Source: Ascidia mentula (Eukaryota; Chordata; Ascidiacea; Phlebobranchia; Ascidiidae). Taken from it: 64,000 nt of DNA. Every line of letters starts with the position of its first letter. Within the stretch, counting starts at the first letter, position 1. The stretch spans positions 17,964,266 through 18,028,265 of the forward strand of contig OX387197.1 in NCBI GenBank assembly GCA_947561715.1, written 5' to 3'. This document shows positions 1-13,400 of this stretch, one piece after another. The notes under the pieces were generated by a model, which was not told the DNA's origin, did not search any database, and worked only from the letters and a program-made list of their open reading frames with translations. The position numbers were made by a program, and so were the translations under genes.

Positions 1-2
1 AG

Positions 3-3000
3 AGAAACGGTGAAGATCAGGATGTGATGTTGTATGGTGCCATTGGAGGAGCTGCAGTCGGGCTTCTTATTATTTCTATCGCTGTTATCCTCGTGATCAT
101 GAGATTCAAAACGTATGTAAATTTCAATAATTGAAATAGCCTCATCGAATAATCTATGTATCAATGTTTCAGTCTTTATTCAACAAACCTGCAACCTTAG
201 CATTATCAGCAAGCACACAAATCTGATCCTGTAATTTTTTTAATTAAACGCAATCGCATAAAGGGCTTCATTCAATTCAAATTACAGGAACGAAGCATTA
301 AATGGGATTACTTTGTTATTTAAAAAATATAGCAACCATGCATGTATAAATTTTTGAACAACCTTCAAACTGTGAGTAGTTTTAAAGCCATTCTGTGCTT
401 CGCAACAAAACTTCGTGTAGCCGTAATACGAAACCCTATCCATGCCTCTCGCAGACATAAGAAAGGAGCTCGCAAAGACGAGGTCGTGAACCCTTTCGAA
501 GTACGGATGATGATGTCCGACATCAGCCCCGCTCACACTTACTTACAGAGTAATGGATCACAAGAGGGCGCTGTTGAGCGCCAGCAACTAATGCCAGTTC
601 CTGACGTAGTCGGCTACGAACCCCAAGGTGGGTAATAAAAATATATGGTTGAAAGTACTTCAATGAATGCCTTCGTTGTCATTTTTAAGCATATGCCACG
701 TATACAAGTCTGGTATTATACATCAGGAGCTGGGTTTTTTTTTTCACTAAAAAATTTCTGTCAAATGACCGAAATGGCAGCAAAAATTTAGGACATTTTC
801 AATTTATTTTAGTCATTTACGGTATAATACTTTGGTTCGCAAAAAAGTAAGCAAATTGAATAATCTACCAACCAATTTCCTTTGGGACATTGTGTCCAAA
901 ATGGCTTTTATTTTTGTGACATTTCTAAAAAAATTGGGTCAATGACAAACAAATGACACAAAAAAAAACCCAGATCAGGAGTAATATTAGCATGGTAAAT
1001 ATGTTCATTTAGAACTGCCTTGTGGCAGAATAGGCCGTTTACAGGAAATGACATGATAGCATTTCTGTTCTTAGAATATCGTCACAGTTATCAGAGTTCA
1101 TCTTTGTGTTGTGTTAGGATATTAAGAATCTGGTAATACTGGCTTGAATGCCATATGTAGCATTTTATTAAGTTTTTAACGATTTTTATGTCCTTATTCC
1201 AGGATTCACCTCTCTGTGTAAGTATAAACGCAAGTGCTTTGCAAATGTGTGTGTTTTGTATGTTGGCGCAAAACGCGTTATTGCGTCTTTGCGCCCTATG
1301 TTGTACTTGATGTAGCATGCTTTGCACTTGTTCATATATGAACTATATTGCTATAGCAACGGCGTAGACCCTAGCAAATGATTGTGCAATGCGCAATAGA
1401 ACATGGCGAAAGGTGTAGCCTGTGGTCTTTAACGTAGGAGGTTTTAAGCCTTAATGGTGGAGGCCGTATACAGTTATATTGCTTTTTATTTTAATGAGTT
1501 TAAGCGTTAATTGCTGCCATAAAGTCACAAAACATCCATTGTGTAAAATTGCCGGCATTCCGTCGTAACTTTGTGTGGTCTATTGATCGTAGCGGTAATG
1601 TCTATTACGACCTGCCATCACAGCTACATATTCAAAGCCCCCAATCTACCCGTCACAGCTTCATGCACAACAGCGCCAACGCTCCCTTTGAGCAATTCGC
1701 ACGCCTGTTAAAAGCAGCAGTTTGCGTCGTCCATTAGGTAACAAATGCAATATCACACAACTGTCACAACGTCTTACTGAGAAACCGCGTAATGCGGGCA
1801 ATTATTGCCGAATAAAGCCTTCCCCGGTCGCCAGACGTGCTCTTGTACCTTTAAGTGGCAACACTTGCCTTGTAAGTCGGTTTAATTGCTCGCCGCTATA
1901 AGTAAGTAATACTGTAATTGCCGTTCCACGCAATCCTTCATCAAGTGCCTGGCGCGCGTTCCTTGTCCATCGCGACGTGTTAAATGTTGTTCTCTGTGAG
2001 TTTTTTTACCTTGCAATCAGTACTCCATTGTCCAGTCGTGTGTTTGTGATTCATCGTTTCATTGCCAAATATTTCCGCAGCCATCGAAAATCTGCAATAA
2101 TTTGGATAGATGTTGACGTTTGCAATCTGCGGCGTGTGCAATCGAAATATGTGTTTTATGATGTCCTAATTATTGAATTGATTTGTCCCGATTCTCTGAT
2201 ACTTTAATGCATCGAACCGAGATATTTTTCAAAACTGTTCTCTTGATTTTTTTTCTAAATCAACATAATTTGGTGATTTTCCCGACCACGCAAAAACAGG
2301 CCAAATCCAATCTCTTAAAATATATTGGCATGATCCATAACGAAACCGTATGTTTTCGATCATCATCTTAAGTACAACTTTACGTATTTCACAATCACTT
2401 TTCTAAACATTTCTTTTTTGAAACAGATGTAGTGGAGAAAGGGTCAGACAACGGTGGCACAGGGTACGGTGGCGCCTCTAGCGACGAACGTTTTGCTGTC
2501 CGAGTCGACGATTTTCACGTCCACGTGTCACAGATGAAGGCAACGGGAGGTTACGGGTTTCGCGAGGAGTTTGCTGCCCTCCCTGAAGGTGCCACAGCCC
2601 CCTGGACAGCAGCAGAAAGTCCACAGAACAGAGTGAGTGTAAAGCACAAAATAGCCTTTACAGCACACAGTAAAGTGCTTTTAAGCAGTTTTTAACTTTC
2701 CAACACAATAAGAATGCCATGTTTTCATGACACATTTGTTTACAGTGATAATAGACAGTGCAATTTAGATCAAGTTAAGACTGCATTGCCCTAAATTAAA
2801 TTTCCAATACTAGTTTCCGTATGTTCCGAATTTCATCCAAAACTGTTCATTATTAAGTCTGAGCCTTAATCACAAGTAACCATAACGGTGTCACTTTCCG
2901 TAGACCAAGAACCGATACGGCAACGTTATGGCGTACGACCACAGCCGCGTGGTGCTCGACCCGACTCCAGGCCAGGAGGAAGACTTCCGCGGGGACTACA

Positions 3001-6000
3001 TCAACGCGTCCTACGTTAACGGCTACCGGTCCCCTGCCATGTACATCGCCACCCAGGCCCCCACCGACGACACGCTGGCCGATTTCTGGAACATGATCTG
3101 GCAGGAAGGTTGTAGTGTGATTGTGATGGTCACCAGCCTTGTTGAGTTGGGCAAACGCAAGTCGGTAAAATACTGGCCTGACGAGTGCGACACCTACGGC
3201 AACGTGCAGGTTTCCCTAAACGGGGAGGAGCGTACGGCAGATTACGCGATCAGGTCGTTCGTGATGCAACAGGTGAGCTGTTTGTTGATAATGGGTTGCT
3301 TTATTACAAATATAATGTTGCTGTTGCTGCCAATGTTATATTTTAATAGTCTGTTCTTTGGCACATTAAAACGTAACTTGTATTTACCGACGTTTCGCCT
3401 ACTATCCAGCTAGACTTCCTCAGGGTAATCCTTTATTACATTCAAGTTTCATGTATGAAAACTGGAAATTTCGTATATGAAAACCAGCGCGCTTTTTTGA
3501 AATTAGTATTTTATAATTCAAATTGTGTTGATATGAGCGTTGGTAAATACGTTTTTGTGTCCATCTGACCACATTGTATTGAAATGTGGCGTTAAGACAG
3601 ACAATCTCACACATAATTGTGACTTTTCAGTCCGGTGGTTACGACGCGCGCGAAATCAAACAATTCCATTTCATGTCCTGGCCCGACCACGGCGTTCCAT
3701 CTCGTCCCACCAACCTGCTTTCATTCATAAGACGAGTCAAAGCCTACGAACCACCAGGTGAATCCCCCTTTCCATTACTCCCAACCTTTTCCAAGTGTTT
3801 CTCGATGTAACCATGGTGACGTCCAGGTCAAGGTCCAACTGTGGTGCACTGCAGCGCGGGATCCGGACGCACCGGTTGTTACGTCACAATCGACATGATG
3901 CTCGACATGGCGCGCGAGGAAGAGATAGTCGATATCCACAACACTGTTCGAGATCTCAGGACTCGTAGGGTGAACATGGTTCAAACGGAGGTGAGCAACC
4001 TGTTTTACTGTTTTTATTCCATTTCTGGAAATGTGTACCAATTTTTGACGGCAATTAATTGCGTTTATATAAACACTTATTGTTTGAACACATGTATCAA
4101 TTTTCTTCGTCCAAGTTTAAATATATTTCTGTTAATGTGTACTGGTTTTAATGGCAATTCCTTGCGTTTATATAAACGCTATTTGTTTAAACACATTAAT
4201 CAAGTTTATACGTGAAAATTTAAACAAATAGGTTGATTGGTTTTACCGTTTATTATCAATATATATCTAATTTGGTCTTAGAAAAGCGTCACAAAATTTG
4301 CTGAAATAGTAATTTAACCGGGATTTTTACACCAGGAGCAATACGTTTTCATCCACGAGGCGGTGCTAGAGGCCTTGCTCTGTGGCGAAACTTCAGTGAG
4401 CGCCGACATGCTGGTTCAACATTACGATGACCTCATCACGGTCGACCCCCAATCTCACTTCGCTCCGATCCAGGAGGAATTTGAGGTGTGTAAATATTTA
4501 CAATGTCAACCACAGTTGGAAGTTTCGGAAACTTTGAAAGTTAATAAGTGACGAAATTCGTGTGATCCCCATACTACCCATTCCTCATTACCTGTGGACT
4601 GTTTTTTTTTCTAAACCAGCAATTGTTGAATCTGAGCTTGTGTTCTATAGTCATTCTAATGGCCTTGCGGTGTATAATGTATCTTTTTATACTAAGTCCT
4701 TCAACTTAGGTGCAAAATATCTGGAGTTAATAACTTTGAAGAGAAAAGCTAAAGCTAGGATGCTGTTAATCATGTTCTAAGTAAACGTTTCGAACCTATA
4801 CTTGGTTCATCATGTCACGACGCTTTTCTGCAAACAGTTTAATGTCGTAGTACTAATGATGAACCAAGTGTAGGTTCGAAACGTTTACTTAGAACATGAT
4901 TAACAGCATCCTAGCTTTGGCTTTTCTCTTCAAAGTCCTTCAACTTAAATAATTTATTATAACTTAAATAATTAATTTTGATTTTAGGCAGTTGTTGGGT
5001 GAATATAACTGCATATGATAGTCAAGCCAGTTCAAAATATAAAGCCAACGCGTTTAAACCAGCACAATTTTGGCACAATAAAAACTGTCGCAACACCCTG
5101 TACATCCATAAGTGTCCCCAAGACTTATAAAACACTTGCAACATTATGTGTAGACCCTGAACGTCATCACACCGAAACTGAGCGAAGAGGAGTGTTCGGT
5201 GGCTCGCCTTCCCCGCAACAGAGCTCACAACAGGTTCATGGACGTTCTTCCCGCTGACCGACATTTAGCATACCTCGTCACCCCCGACCCACACGACCGT
5301 GAAAACAACTACATAAATGCAGTGTTTGTCGATGTAAGTGTCATACGATAGTTTTCACTTCAAATATGATTTTTTTGATTGATATATTTTTCGCTTATAC
5401 TGTTTAACAAACCAGTAGTAGTTTGTTTCCTAATTGGCAGTGTTTCTAACGTTTGCACCTATTTGCACATTAGTTTATATTTCAACAAACAAAAATCATG
5501 AGACTGGAGGTTAGCGGACTTATTTTAGGGGGATTATAGTTTTTACAAAAATTTACCCGTTAAGTTTGATGTACAACCGTAAATAACAATGCGTAGCCAC
5601 ATGCCCATGGTGTCATTAGACTAATGATTCATATTTCTTGTACTTTTGCAGAGTTACACGACACAGAACCACTTCTTAATGACACAAATGCCACTTCCCA
5701 ACACCGTGAACGATATTTGGCGCCTCATATACGACCACAACTGTAATTCCGTGGTTATGATGAACGACCACACCGAACACGACGAGGTAGGATGTGACGT
5801 CACTCTGTCGTCTCGCATTCCATTCCGTAAAGCAAAGAACAAGATTTCTTGTAAAGTATTGGACAAGAAGTCTTCGCCCATACTAGCCCTGCTGGCGTGA
5901 TTAAGGGCGTGATTATTACGTAATAATCTCATGTGACTGCCGCGCTTGTGAAAACTTACGCTCCCCGTCTGTCGGCATGTGATGTAACAATGAGGCCAAG

Positions 6001-7618
6001 GATTTCTCCCAGCTGGAATCTTTATTGCGATGTTTTGTTTCCGTGGATTATCTCTCTCTCTCCCCATTGTGATGTAGATAATAAGTTTTGTGTTGGTACA
6101 TATATATTCAACATCAACATGAAACGAAACGAAGCTTTTGCTTCGAACATGAAACGTGTTTAAACTGTTATGGCATTTTGAACTGAAATAATATATCTCC
6201 CTATTTTGTAACGCAGAATTGTGTCCAATATTGGCCCGAAGCAGGAGCGAAGAACTACGGCCCCTTCATGGTCGAACTTCTCACGAAAGATGACGAGGTC
6301 GACGTCGTTTCAAGATTATTCAAACTCCAGAACATGTCCAGGGTCAGTTTTTTATTTTCTCTTTTATGCTCAATTCTTGTATGGACGTGCGGTTTGAAAT
6401 ACCATACAAAATACGATTGACGTCCAACATCGGTGCCATTCTACCGTGTTCCAGTAAATGAAGTAGTGATTTAGCGAAACTGCAATGTGCAATCACTTAA
6501 CCATATTTTGAGCAAAGACGTTTGTGTGCTCTTTTGTTAACACACGAATATAAGTTTGATATATCGCGCAGTGGACTTTTATTGGTCTGTAAATAACCCC
6601 AGCGTTTTTTTTCAGTAACTTCAGAGTTTTCGCATACAAATGCCATAAGTCACTCATCCATCATTGAAATGCACATATATTTTACCATTTCCATGCTTTG
6701 TCGTAGGCATTGTGTTTACGATTGCTGTCCGCTAAAAATCGGTCTAGTGACTTCACTCAAAATCTTTTCCATAACCCCTTGTTTTCGTCACGTTCAGCCC
6801 AACGATGGATACAGACTTGTGCAGCAGTTCCAGCTCACCAACTGGCCGGGCAGTCAACCAGTTCCCTATTCAAGGAACGCGGTACTTCGCGTTGTGCAGC
6901 TCGCCACCAAGTGGCAGAGTGAGTGCGAGCGCAATGGAGATCGTGGAAGGGTTGCGGTTCACTGTGTGTAAGTAGTTTTGCTCACAGATGGATGTGACGT
7001 GATAGTTATTTTTGAGAGCAAGATTTACGCAAAGTAATTCAGACCTTCGTCAGTGATAATATATCCAAATTCGAGTGCAAATGCCTAATTCACAAAACCG
7101 AAACTGTTAAACTTTTTGCTTGTTTGTTTTTTTAAGCCCAGTTTTTTTTCCATTGATTGTAATGTTTTCACATAGTATAATAATTCTACATACTTAACTC
7201 ATAGCACACATATAAGTACATGTAAAAACTTCTCCTTTGCGGTACTAATGCCCTACATTTGTTTATAGGGCGGGGGCGGGTCGAAGTGGAACATTCGCAG
7301 CGTGTCATAACATGTGTGAACAGATGAGGCAGGAGTTTAGTGTGGACGTTTTCAACATTGTGCAAAGGTTACGAAATGTCAGACCCCAACTGGTGGAAAC
7401 GCTGGTAAGATTTCTATCATCGCGATGAGTCAGGCGGCGTTTGATGTCGTTTTAGCGTGTCGAAATACCCCCTATTTTATACATGTATCGAAATCATTGT
7501 AATGGAAAGCTAAATAATTGCTTTACATGTAATTATGTTGTTATCTGACAGACATTTGTTCTTACAGGAGCAGTACAGGTTCTGTTATGAAGTGGGAATT
7601 GAGTTCGCTGACCAATGA
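3..7618 (+). CDS. Receptor-type tyrosine phosphatase, R2B (PTPRK/M/T/U-like), 3' part
   Basis: Partial gene; the ectodomain lies off the left edge. Exons: 3-112, 455-627, 2427-2632, 2904-3272, 3631-3757, 3827-3990, 4336-4485, 5154-5333, 5652-5786, 6217-6342, 6798-6967, 7269-7404, 7568-7618 (TGA), giving 698 aa in continuous phase. The first exon encodes the single transmembrane helix (about 20 hydrophobic residues after YGAIGG), then a basic stop-transfer stretch and a juxtamembrane segment. Catalytic domain D1 shows KNRYGN, DYINASY, IATQAP, the WPDHG loop and [10 protein letters not shown] with the nucleophilic Cys and phosphate-binding Arg. Domain D2 (5154 onward) has NNYINA, QYWPE and HCVAGAGRSG. 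The juxtamembrane motif YGFREEF, the stretch [17 protein letters not shown] and MDVLPADR in D2 match the MAM-domain R2B family (PTPRK, M, T, U), which dephosphorylates tyrosines at cell-cell contacts. Family assignment is firm; orthology to one vertebrate member is not decidable here. Confidence 0.94.
730..973. mobile_element. MITE-like element with 8-bp target duplication
   Basis: This 244-bp AT-rich element lies in an intron of the phosphatase gene. It begins ctgggttttttttt and ends with the exact reverse complement. The 8-bp direct repeat atcaggag flanks it on both sides (722-729 and 974-981). Terminal inverted repeats plus an 8-bp target duplication are the hallmark of non-autonomous DNA transposons of hAT-like type. 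No coding capacity is visible. The family name is inferred from target length only. Confidence 0.82.
4694..4947. repeat. Long inverted repeat (fold-back element) in a phosphatase intron
   Basis: Two arms of about 80 bp (about 4735-4813 and 4857-4935) are near-perfect reverse complements around a loop of about 43 bp. The arms share ctttgaagagaaaag at the outer ends and gttaatcatgttctaagt internally. The direct repeat agtccttcaactta lies at 4694-4707 and 4934-4947 and overlaps the outer end of the right arm by two bases. The structure looks like a fold-back element. It is recent, since the arms differ at only a few positions. Confidence 0.75.
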
Positions 7619-10495
7619 TTCAAATTCGCTCGCTGGAGGCAGTGTGACGAAACAGTTCGTCCACAAGGTGGCAGTTGCGAGCAAACATTGATAGACGGGG
7701 TTTTTGTTGAATAAATCAAGTGCCAAACTTCACTATTCGTTATAGTACCCACCACCGAAATGGGTCCAGTAAAACAATTTAGCATCTTACTTTTCTATTT
7801 TGACCTTGTCATTGTGCACGTAATTAATCACCACATTGTGACGTCATAACTATTTTTTGCAGCGCAGTCTCGACAATCAGTGGTGTGGTGACTGCGACTG
7901 CGCATTCAGTAGCTGCTTTTAGTGCGGTTTCCTTTCGCGTATATGTTTTATGGAAGCCCTGTGTTGGTCTCAGCCGGAACTGAGCGACCAGACGCTGTGG
8001 GTTTCCTTGCGCCGCGCAGATTTTATATCGCAATTTTGATCGTTTTTTTCGTTTTTTGGCTTCTTACGGTTGGTTGCTCCAACTTCTAATGATCTTTGTC
8101 GTGCCATATCCGCTGTTTGTCGGGTGCGCGCTTCGCGTAATAAATAACGCAATTTTGTGAGTGGTGTTGGTTCTTTTATTAAAATCATGATTTGAAAGAC
8201 TGCAACAGGCCGTGGTTGGTTGAGTCATTTTTGTTATAGGCCTACTACTTATTTTACTCTTTTTTATTTCTACCGCTTATAAACACATTTCCAAAAATTG
8301 ATATAAAATGCCAGTCCATTTTCGGGCCTGCACACTGATCTCCAGCAAAGCAAAAGAAAACAGTCGCTGCCGTATTACTAAACCTCAAAACAAACTTCCT
8401 GATTATAGCAAGGCTTATTGGTCCGTGCACGCGTCTCGGATTAGAATTATTCATGATTGTGCAACTTTAAAGAAAGGGGCAAGTAAACAAAGTGTTTGGA
8501 GCAAAGGATTTAAAATAAACTTATGCGAATTGTTGGATAATCAGGACCCGCTTTCACAGAAAATTGTCAAGACGTTTATGCAATAATCCCGATTTGTACC
8601 TACTTCATCTAATTGCATTACATGACCGTGTAAATACAACTGGACCTCGGGCTATTCAAGTTCGCATACCACCAACTGACACCTTTTTTTGCATCTGTTG
8701 TTCGTTGACGCCGCCTTTCGTGGGCAAGGTGTGGTTTTTAGTGCGGTTTTGTCGCTATGGTCGGGGCCCAGATTAAATTCGTTGTTTTGCTCTCGCTCCT
8801 TGCCAACAACATTACTTTGTGACAGACTTTGAATAGAATTAGTTCAAAAAGAAGTTTATGTGCTAAGAAAAGCAACAGGGCAATGTTTCTTTGGGCAATT
8901 TTATCTTACATTTATGTGTCAATTGACAAGATAAAAGTTGTTGTCAGACATTAGGCGTTGCTAGAAAAGTTAATGTATTTGTATGGAGAAAACAAGATAA
9001 TTACAGACAGTGCGTGTTCTTATTTGCCGTCTGCTACCCGAAGTACATTCAGCCTATTGTGTAGGATATATGCTAAATTAACTATTGTATAACGCAAAAC
9101 CTAACTAAACTTACCATAGACTTTAACACTGTTGTGGGCAATTAGTTATAACTGACTTGTATTAAAATTAGTAAGCATTCCATACTCACAATAAAATAAC
9201 GGATACAGAAGATCATTCGTTAAATTCGTTGGCTGTCTTGCTGACGAGCTGAGCGGTCATGCAATATATTATTCTCAATTAAAGGCTTGTTGATTGTCAC
9301 AAAATTTCCATACAACTGGTGTAGGTAGAATAAAATCTCATGGCTAAAGGAGTAAGTTGACATGAAGATTAACCTCTGTTGCATGCAAGGTTTATTGGAT
9401 TAAATCACACTAGTAGGTTAATAAACGAATGTTTGTGAAAAACAAACAAAAAGAAACGACAAAAAAACATGAGAAATGCTACACGTGTAACAACTCAATA
9501 ATTTTATCACGCAGGCCTCTTCTCTTTCTGGCGATTTATTGATTTTTCCGACGAAGAAATTCAATTAAATATTTCTTCCTTCCTTCGCCATGGTGCCCTG
9601 CTGTTCCTACTTCATTCCCTTCTGTACGGGAAAAAGGCATCATGGAAAACGTCACGCACAGCGCAAATGGTTTCAAGCCTCTTCTTTTCATTCGAGCTGG
9701 CAGCTGGGACAGGAAACCCTTACACTCAGTTAAGTGCGTTTGCTGTTGGCGAGCGCCAATGCTGGGCGTTCACAATGAGGGGTCAAAGTAAGTCATGCTG
9801 ACCTGATGCTTGTTCCAGGCTTCGACAAAGATAGCTGCTGAAGTAATAGTTTGTTGTATGACGTCATAGAATAACTCGTAATATCAATATAATGGTTATT
9901 GTAATACTCCTTGTGCGTGTAAAGTGACTTGAAAATGCCAGTTCACACAACCGATACTATTACAGTTCCATTTAAAATAGCTGCGTTGTCGATGAAGCCG
10001 TTCTTGCGTTAGCTTGCGTTGTAAATTCATTTTTAAACAAACGTCTGCTTGTGTTAACTCTTGTGTTGAGCATACGCGGAAATCAGATGTACCGTAAAAC
10101 TAGCTCATGATTCAAGAACGTCCCTGCTTGAAAAGCGCAGATAAAAAATACAACCACGTGTTTTCTCCCAGCGTGGCTTTGTACTGCCTTCGGGAAGTCG
10201 GTAAAAAGAGCGGGAGAAGGAGCCAATAGGAGAAATGTGATTTAGTCAGGGTTGATTTCTTTTCAGTCAATCCTGTCGTTGGGTTGACAGCGAAACCACG
10301 CTTTTAAAAAAATGGTTGGCGCCACGGCTATTGTAGCGTCCATGTTTTCTGCGACGCGGTGTGCTCATATTTGGTAATGACTTGTCGTAGCTTTTTAATC
10401 GTTTTTCCGACTTCCTGTGCAGAGTTTCTTCCTGGTAGATTGTTAGTCAAGTGTGCTTAACACTAGAAACTGCGACAATACTATCGTGCTGCAGC
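7619..10495. other. Intergenic, no gene recognised
   Basis: This gap of 2.9 kb separates the phosphatase stop from the transporter start. The open frames in it, for example 8308-8586 on +, show no family motif and no splice-linked neighbours. The last few hundred bases must hold the transporter promoter and 5' UTR. An A/T run near 10301-10312 could be TATA-like, but I would not call it. Confidence 0.5.
7710..7715 (+). terminator. Polyadenylation signal AATAAA of the phosphatase gene
   Basis: A canonical AATAAA hexamer lies 92 nt after the TGA stop at 7616-7618, at a plausible distance for a short 3' UTR. No competing hexamer is nearer. Confidence 0.6.
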
Positions 10496-13400
10496 ATGGA
10501 TTCGAAGAATTGCAAGATGGAGTTCGATGAGAAGGAATCTGCGAGTTCAACGTCCAGCGATGAGGAAAACAAGAGGTCAGTTGAGTAATGGGGGAGGGGG
10601 TAATAGGATTACAATAACCGCTTTTGTACAGTGAACTTCAAGAAGCATTAGGCGACAAAGGTCGGCAAGTGCTGTGATTACGTTTGTTTTGTAGTTTCTG
10701 CACAGTTTTGGTAAAAAAACGGGTGAAATTGCGCAATTTACACCTGCTAGCAGTTTCATGTAACTGGTTTCCTTTCCAGCATAGTGCACCGTTCCGAAAA
10801 CGGACTACGCGCGCGTCTTTTTTACTTTAATAACCATCTGTTCTCTTTCCACTTTGATAAAATGTTTTTCTTTTTCTTTACAATACGATAACAATTGTTT
10901 TGTCGCCCATATGACCAAAGTGCCAATCTTTCGTCGTCGTTCCTGGTACGGCGCGCAGGGCTGTGCACGTATATAACTGCTCTGTTGACAGGGAAACGTG
11001 GGGAAAACAGTGGGAGTTCATATTTGCAATGGTCGGCTATTCAGTTGGCCTCGGGAACGTTTGGCGCTTCCCCTACTTGTGTTACCGAAACGGTGGAGGT
11101 AAGGACCACAAAGCTGGCTCTCTCTCTCGTCGAACTGCTCGGGCCAAAGGACCCCCGGACGCCACTCCGACGTCCAGCAGAAGCTCTGGTCGCCTTTTTT
11201 CATTTTTTTTAAACTTTAACATGCGTGTGGTTTTCATTTAATCTGATAGTGTAGTCGTGATTTTGTTTTTTTTTTCAATTAAACCACCGTTCACACGCAA
11301 CCAGTGTATAATCCACTCTCTGGCATTGGCCGCCTTTCACTGGAGAGCAGTGGTGGCCACAGAAGCGATGTTGCTTGCACTTCATTTCCAAGAGCTTATC
11401 GCTAGCAGGAAATTGCAAAATACATTTTCTATGTTCCTCCCTTGCTTTGCCACAAGGCCAACCTTGAGTTCCACGATTGACTACACAGACGTATGTTTTC
11501 CAGGTGCATTTCTGTTCGTCTACTTCCTAATCATGCTGGTGGGCGGAATTCCCATGTTTTTCTTGGAGGTGGCGCTCGGCCAGTACACCAGGCAAAGCGC
11601 TGTCGAGGTCTGGAAAAGTCTCCCTTCAATGAAAGTAAGTTGAAACTTACTGCTCACTTTACGGACCACCTTATCCAATCGTGGACTGTGTTGGAAAAGT
11701 CATGTTGTGAACATTTTCTCATAATTGTGAGAATAAAGACACTGACCCTATACTGTTAAAAACATGGACCGAATCGTTTTAAATAAATGAAACATGTGAA
11801 TGTTTTTAACAGTATGTGTTAGTCCGTTTATTCCCAGAAGAGTGTTATGAACTAATTTTTTAACTGCACCGGGATTGAACTGATGTTATCCTTGTCACGA
11901 GTTCTGATTTGATCAATATCTGGAATTTCATTATTACATAGTCAGCACCGCGGGCGCAAGACCTATTCTAAGACAAAGCGACCCTCTGTCAGTAGGAAAA
12001 AAAAGGCAGGGTTAGCTCGGTACACAAGTCCATCGTTTCTGCTGTGCCTCCTATGGTCGTTTCCTTTGTTAATGCAAACATTGTATTGCTCTTACAATTG
12101 TAATTAATTCCATGCATTAAATGCAACGCATGTTGTACATACAATTTGCATAAACACTTGCGGTGGTACTTTGTAACAATAATGATAGGTTTGATTGTTG
12201 CACGATTCAAACACGGTATTCTTGTCCTCGCGTTGTAGCTCCACAGTATGTGGCTACGTTTATCCCATGTTTCCGCGTGAACGTTGCGTTTGTTGTGATA
12301 AGAATGTCTATGCTGGTCTCAACTTAAAGAAGAGTTTCTTTACAGCAGCCTTTCAGCAGCCTTTCGTTAACTATTCCATTCTAATTAGGTTTCAGTTAAT
12401 GCTAATATGACACCGACTTCCTTCGTTTCAGGGCATCGGCTACGGATGTACGTTCATTAACCTCGTATTCAGCACCTACAATATGGTTGTGATGGCTTGG
12501 GCGGTTTATTACTTGGTCCATTCCTTACTTCCCGGAAAACTGGCCTGGACGCTTTGTGGTAAAAGTCAAAATTGCTTTTTATTGTTGAAAGGCATACTGG
12601 TTGACAGATTTTTGATCACCGTTTCAAAATCCTTAGCCTGAAATGTTTCCCATGATCTGGTACAGTAAAGTACTTCCAAATGAATTTAGTTTTTGTATTT
12701 CTTCGCATAAACTCCATAGTTTTTCATAAGCTTCTGTTGTTACATATCAACCAAGTACTGTTTACACTGCAAACTTTATACTGATGCAAATTTATTACTG
12801 TAGACAAATATTGATTCCGCAGTCACGAGAAAAGTGTTTTCCTAAAAAAACCGTTGGCCCAGTTAGTAGTAAATCAATATCCCGCATGGAGCGAAAGGAA
12901 ACAACAAAGGAATAAACATGGAAGTCCTTTCTGATTTCCCACAGGACAATGGTGGAACAGTCCAAGCTGTCAAGTGCCGGGATTCCTTCTGAATGACTCA
13001 AATTCCGCCAACACGACCACTTCGATCATCGCTAACGCGACTAACATCACAGTCATATCTCCTGAAACGGAATTTTGGAGGTACTTCTGTCACCGGTTGT
13101 TGTCTTTAGCCCTTTGTACGGTGTGACGTAAACTTCCAAGTGATCAGCGAATCACAAATCATATTGCAGTTACATCACAATGGGCCTTATCTAAAATCAT
13201 TATCCTGGACAGTGAGCTCTTTCCAAGATAAGCAAATTTTGCGCGTGATCATTGTGTAGTAGAAATTTTGAAAAAAAGCGTTTCTTAAAATAATAATTTT
13301 GTCAATTACTGAAAATTACACACTATGTCACAAACGGTTTTTTCCCCACTGATTACTTCACTTTGCCACTTTTCGTGGTTGATCGATTACTGGCTAACCT

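Noticed and set aside
8308-8586. A possible small gene between the phosphatase and the transporter
   Set aside because: The 92-aa product matches nothing I recognise and has no supporting exons or poly(A) signal.
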